From assembly GCA_014607495.2 (NCBI GenBank), contig CP053169.1:10850001-10914000 (forward strand): a DNA stretch of 64,000 bases, read 5' to 3'. Source of the DNA: Carposina sasakii. Lineage: Eukaryota; Arthropoda; Insecta; Lepidoptera; Carposinidae. Made by a program: the position numbers and the translations under genes. The notes under the pieces are model-generated. The model worked only from the letters and a program-made list of their open reading frames with translations, was not told where the DNA came from and ran no database searches. Of the stretch, positions 63,501 to 64,000 are shown one piece after another (within the stretch, counting starts at the first letter, position 1; each line of letters opens with the position of its first letter).

Positions 63501-64000
63501 CTGCAGATAAATCATGACCTCGATTATGATACATAACCAGTGTGTCATCATTTCGTCGTCAGCCTATTGCAGTCTACTCTAAATTCTACTCTACCGGCAC
63601 CACGCGGTTTAATGGCCCAATTGAAAGATCCTAGTGATCTACTCTACACTTGACCTCACATGTCCATACAAAGGGCGAACAAAGTAAGTGCTTAAACTGT
63701 GGGGTAAGCACGAACCTTTTTACGCGGCGGCGTAACGCTAGTGACTCGCTAGCAAAATCTATGTAATTTGACAGTTTGACGATAGCGTTACGGACTATCG
63801 AGAGGTTGGTGCTTACCCCTCTGGAAAAGTCATTACTCACGTTTTTGATTAATATCCCGGAATACGTCATACAGAGTTCCTACAGCGTTCGCGAACAGTA
63901 TCAGCATGACCAGCCCGAGGAATGCCAGATCTAATAAGTCTATACTTTTCACTTCATCACTACGCTTGCAGTAGTCCAGGTTGGTCAGCCTGACCGCCAG
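57494..64000 (-). CDS. Gene B: NRF-6-like acyltransferase, 5' end outside window
   Basis: Ten exons join in frame into 485 codons plus stop: 64000-63841, 63500-63392, 62635-62548, 61666-61503, 61071-60883, 60758-60579, 60472-60322, 59872-59695, 58012-57870, 57589-57494. The product begins within the NRF region (VRLTNLDYCKRSD) and runs through the whole acyltransferase-3 membrane domain (LPLQGIK, VVIAHTIYAMYF, ATWWARMD, WMHLLYIHNLVQTD, YIAADMQLY, VEVPLYRLLK). All nine shared intron phases equal those of gene A. The helix after the conserved His reads VVIQTNILISSF instead of the FF-containing version. The protein ends directly after the last helix. Confidence 0.88.
57870..58012 (-). CDS. Gene B exon equivalent to A exon 11
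   Basis: Acceptor GATTAG|GT, donor GGT|GTAAGT, 143 nt as in gene A. FLSWRGFQVVGRMSLSILTM. The adjacent intron carries the second 785-bp element. Confidence 0.9.
58316..59100. mobile_element. 785-bp non-coding element (repeat C), copy in gene B intron
   Basis: Inverse orientation and same length as 38511-39295. It is flanked by TTTT on both sides, the complement of the AAAA pair at the first copy. The two copies look nearly identical, so mobility was recent. Confidence 0.7.
59695..59872 (-). CDS. Gene B exon equivalent to A exon 10
   Basis: Acceptor TCTCAG|TGG, donor GACA|GTAAGT, phase 0 to 1. ALYAVINRPVFEMIVLVVLY. Confidence 0.9.
60044..60268 (+). repeat. SINE-2 copy in gene B intron
   Basis: Same block order as 33926-34160 (ctggtctagtaggtagtgac, ctgggttcgaatcccggtag, tagtacccacgacacaagac). 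Confidence 0.65.
60322..60472 (-). CDS. Gene B exon equivalent to A exon 9
   Basis: Acceptor TTGCAG|G, donor TTG|GTAAGA, 151 nt as in gene A. TSWYATPWGSLPTSLLGVIF. Confidence 0.9.
60579..60758 (-). CDS. Gene B exon equivalent to A exon 8
   Basis: Acceptor CTTCAG|G, donor CAGA|GTGAGC. YIAADMQLYTLAVFLVLLLV. Confidence 0.9.
60883..61071 (-). CDS. Gene B exon equivalent to A exon 7
   Basis: Acceptor GTCCAG|G, donor ACTG|GTAAGC. TPVCMFSVGLAATWWARMDD and WWMHLLYIHNLVQTDKTKC. One codon longer than in gene A. Confidence 0.9.
61503..61666 (-). CDS. Gene B exon equivalent to A exon 6
   Basis: RWAIFAQNGTVVIQTNILIS, then YNLLLHLEKNP. Donor TCAG|GTACTG, phase 2. The acceptor is chosen as CAGAG|AGG to keep phase 0; CAG two bases earlier would break the frame. 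Confidence 0.78.
61755..62065 (-). repeat. SINE-1 and attached sequence in gene B intron
   Basis: Inverse of 25440-25760 over the entire length, including the region beyond the tRNA-like part. This supports one mobile unit of roughly 310 bp. Confidence 0.6.
62548..62635 (-). CDS. Gene B exon equivalent to A exon 5
   Basis: Acceptor CCCAG|A, donor ATG|GTAATG, phase 2 to 0, 88 nt as in gene A. It contains the conserved His (VVIAHTIY). Confidence 0.85.
62947..63270 (+). repeat. Repeat D, uninterrupted copy
   Basis: From agtggacgcccgcgaatccg to cagacagcgatctgttacat and a short tatatgtatagat end. Reference copy for this family in the window. Confidence 0.65.
63392..63500 (-). CDS. Gene B exon equivalent to A exon 4
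   Basis: Acceptor CTGCAG|CG, donor TCAA|GTAAGT, phase 1 to 2. SWSLRENWLLLTAS, LLPLQGIK. Confidence 0.85.
63841..64000 (-). CDS. Gene B exon (partial, NRF region)
   Basis: It enters from the right edge and reads LAVRLTNLDYCKR, then a helix (LAFLGLVMLILFANAVGTLY). Donor AAAC|GTGAGT, phase 1. Equivalent to gene A exon 3. Confidence 0.85.

Overview
This window looks like a piece of a lepidopteran (moth or butterfly) nuclear genome. It is AT-rich, its host genes are split into many short exons with GT-AG introns, and most of the sequence is insect-type mobile DNA: tRNA-derived SINEs, RTE-like LINE tails, mariner-type MITEs with CAGGGTG ends, a LINE whose ORF1 resembles baculovirus FP25K, and Ty3/gypsy elements with two CCHC knuckles. 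There are no bacterial features.

Host genes. A head-to-tail array of three nose-resistant-to-fluoxetine (NRF-6)-like membrane acyltransferase genes lies on the minus strand. Gene A (34745..19922) can be assembled completely by eye. It has 12 exons with compatible phases and acceptable splice sites, giving 835 codons plus stop, and it carries an unusual Ser/Thr/Glu/Lys-rich C-terminal tail of about 225 residues. Gene B (64000..57494) is its upstream neighbour. Ten exons (485 codons plus stop) are visible, all nine intron phases match gene A, and it has no tail; its 5' end lies beyond the window. Gene C is represented only by a probable signal-peptide exon at 2032..1957, with the remainder beyond the left edge.

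Mobile DNA, left to right. 1-1650: a PIF/Harbinger-like MITE and a 384-bp tandem duplication carrying a mariner-type MITE. 2300-12000: AT-rich sequence with scattered SINE, MITE and LINE-tail copies. 12040-17427: an apparently full-length LINE (ORF1 300 aa, ORF2 986 aa). Its ORF1 stop is UGA-CUA-G and the same frame then stays open for 258 codons, to a UAG that overlaps the ORF2 start. 17430-19900: MITEs and SINEs. 35959-53564: a 17.6-kb nest inside a single MITE copy. It contains two oppositely oriented gypsy elements with 435/436-bp LTRs. The left one is a mosaic of at least two subfamilies and is interrupted by a 785-bp repeat. The right one is interrupted by a full-length 6.2-kb LINE encoding EN, RT and RNase H, flanked by a 12-bp target duplication. 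53850-57490: MITEs and SINEs before gene B.

The nest separates the start of gene A from the end of gene B. The observations most worth checking are the possible readthrough and coupled ORF2 translation in the first LINE, the mosaic gypsy copy, the gag start codon lying inside the LTR, the A9 -1 shift shared by both gypsy copies, the head-to-head LTR palindrome with an inverted spacer, and the novel tail of gene A.
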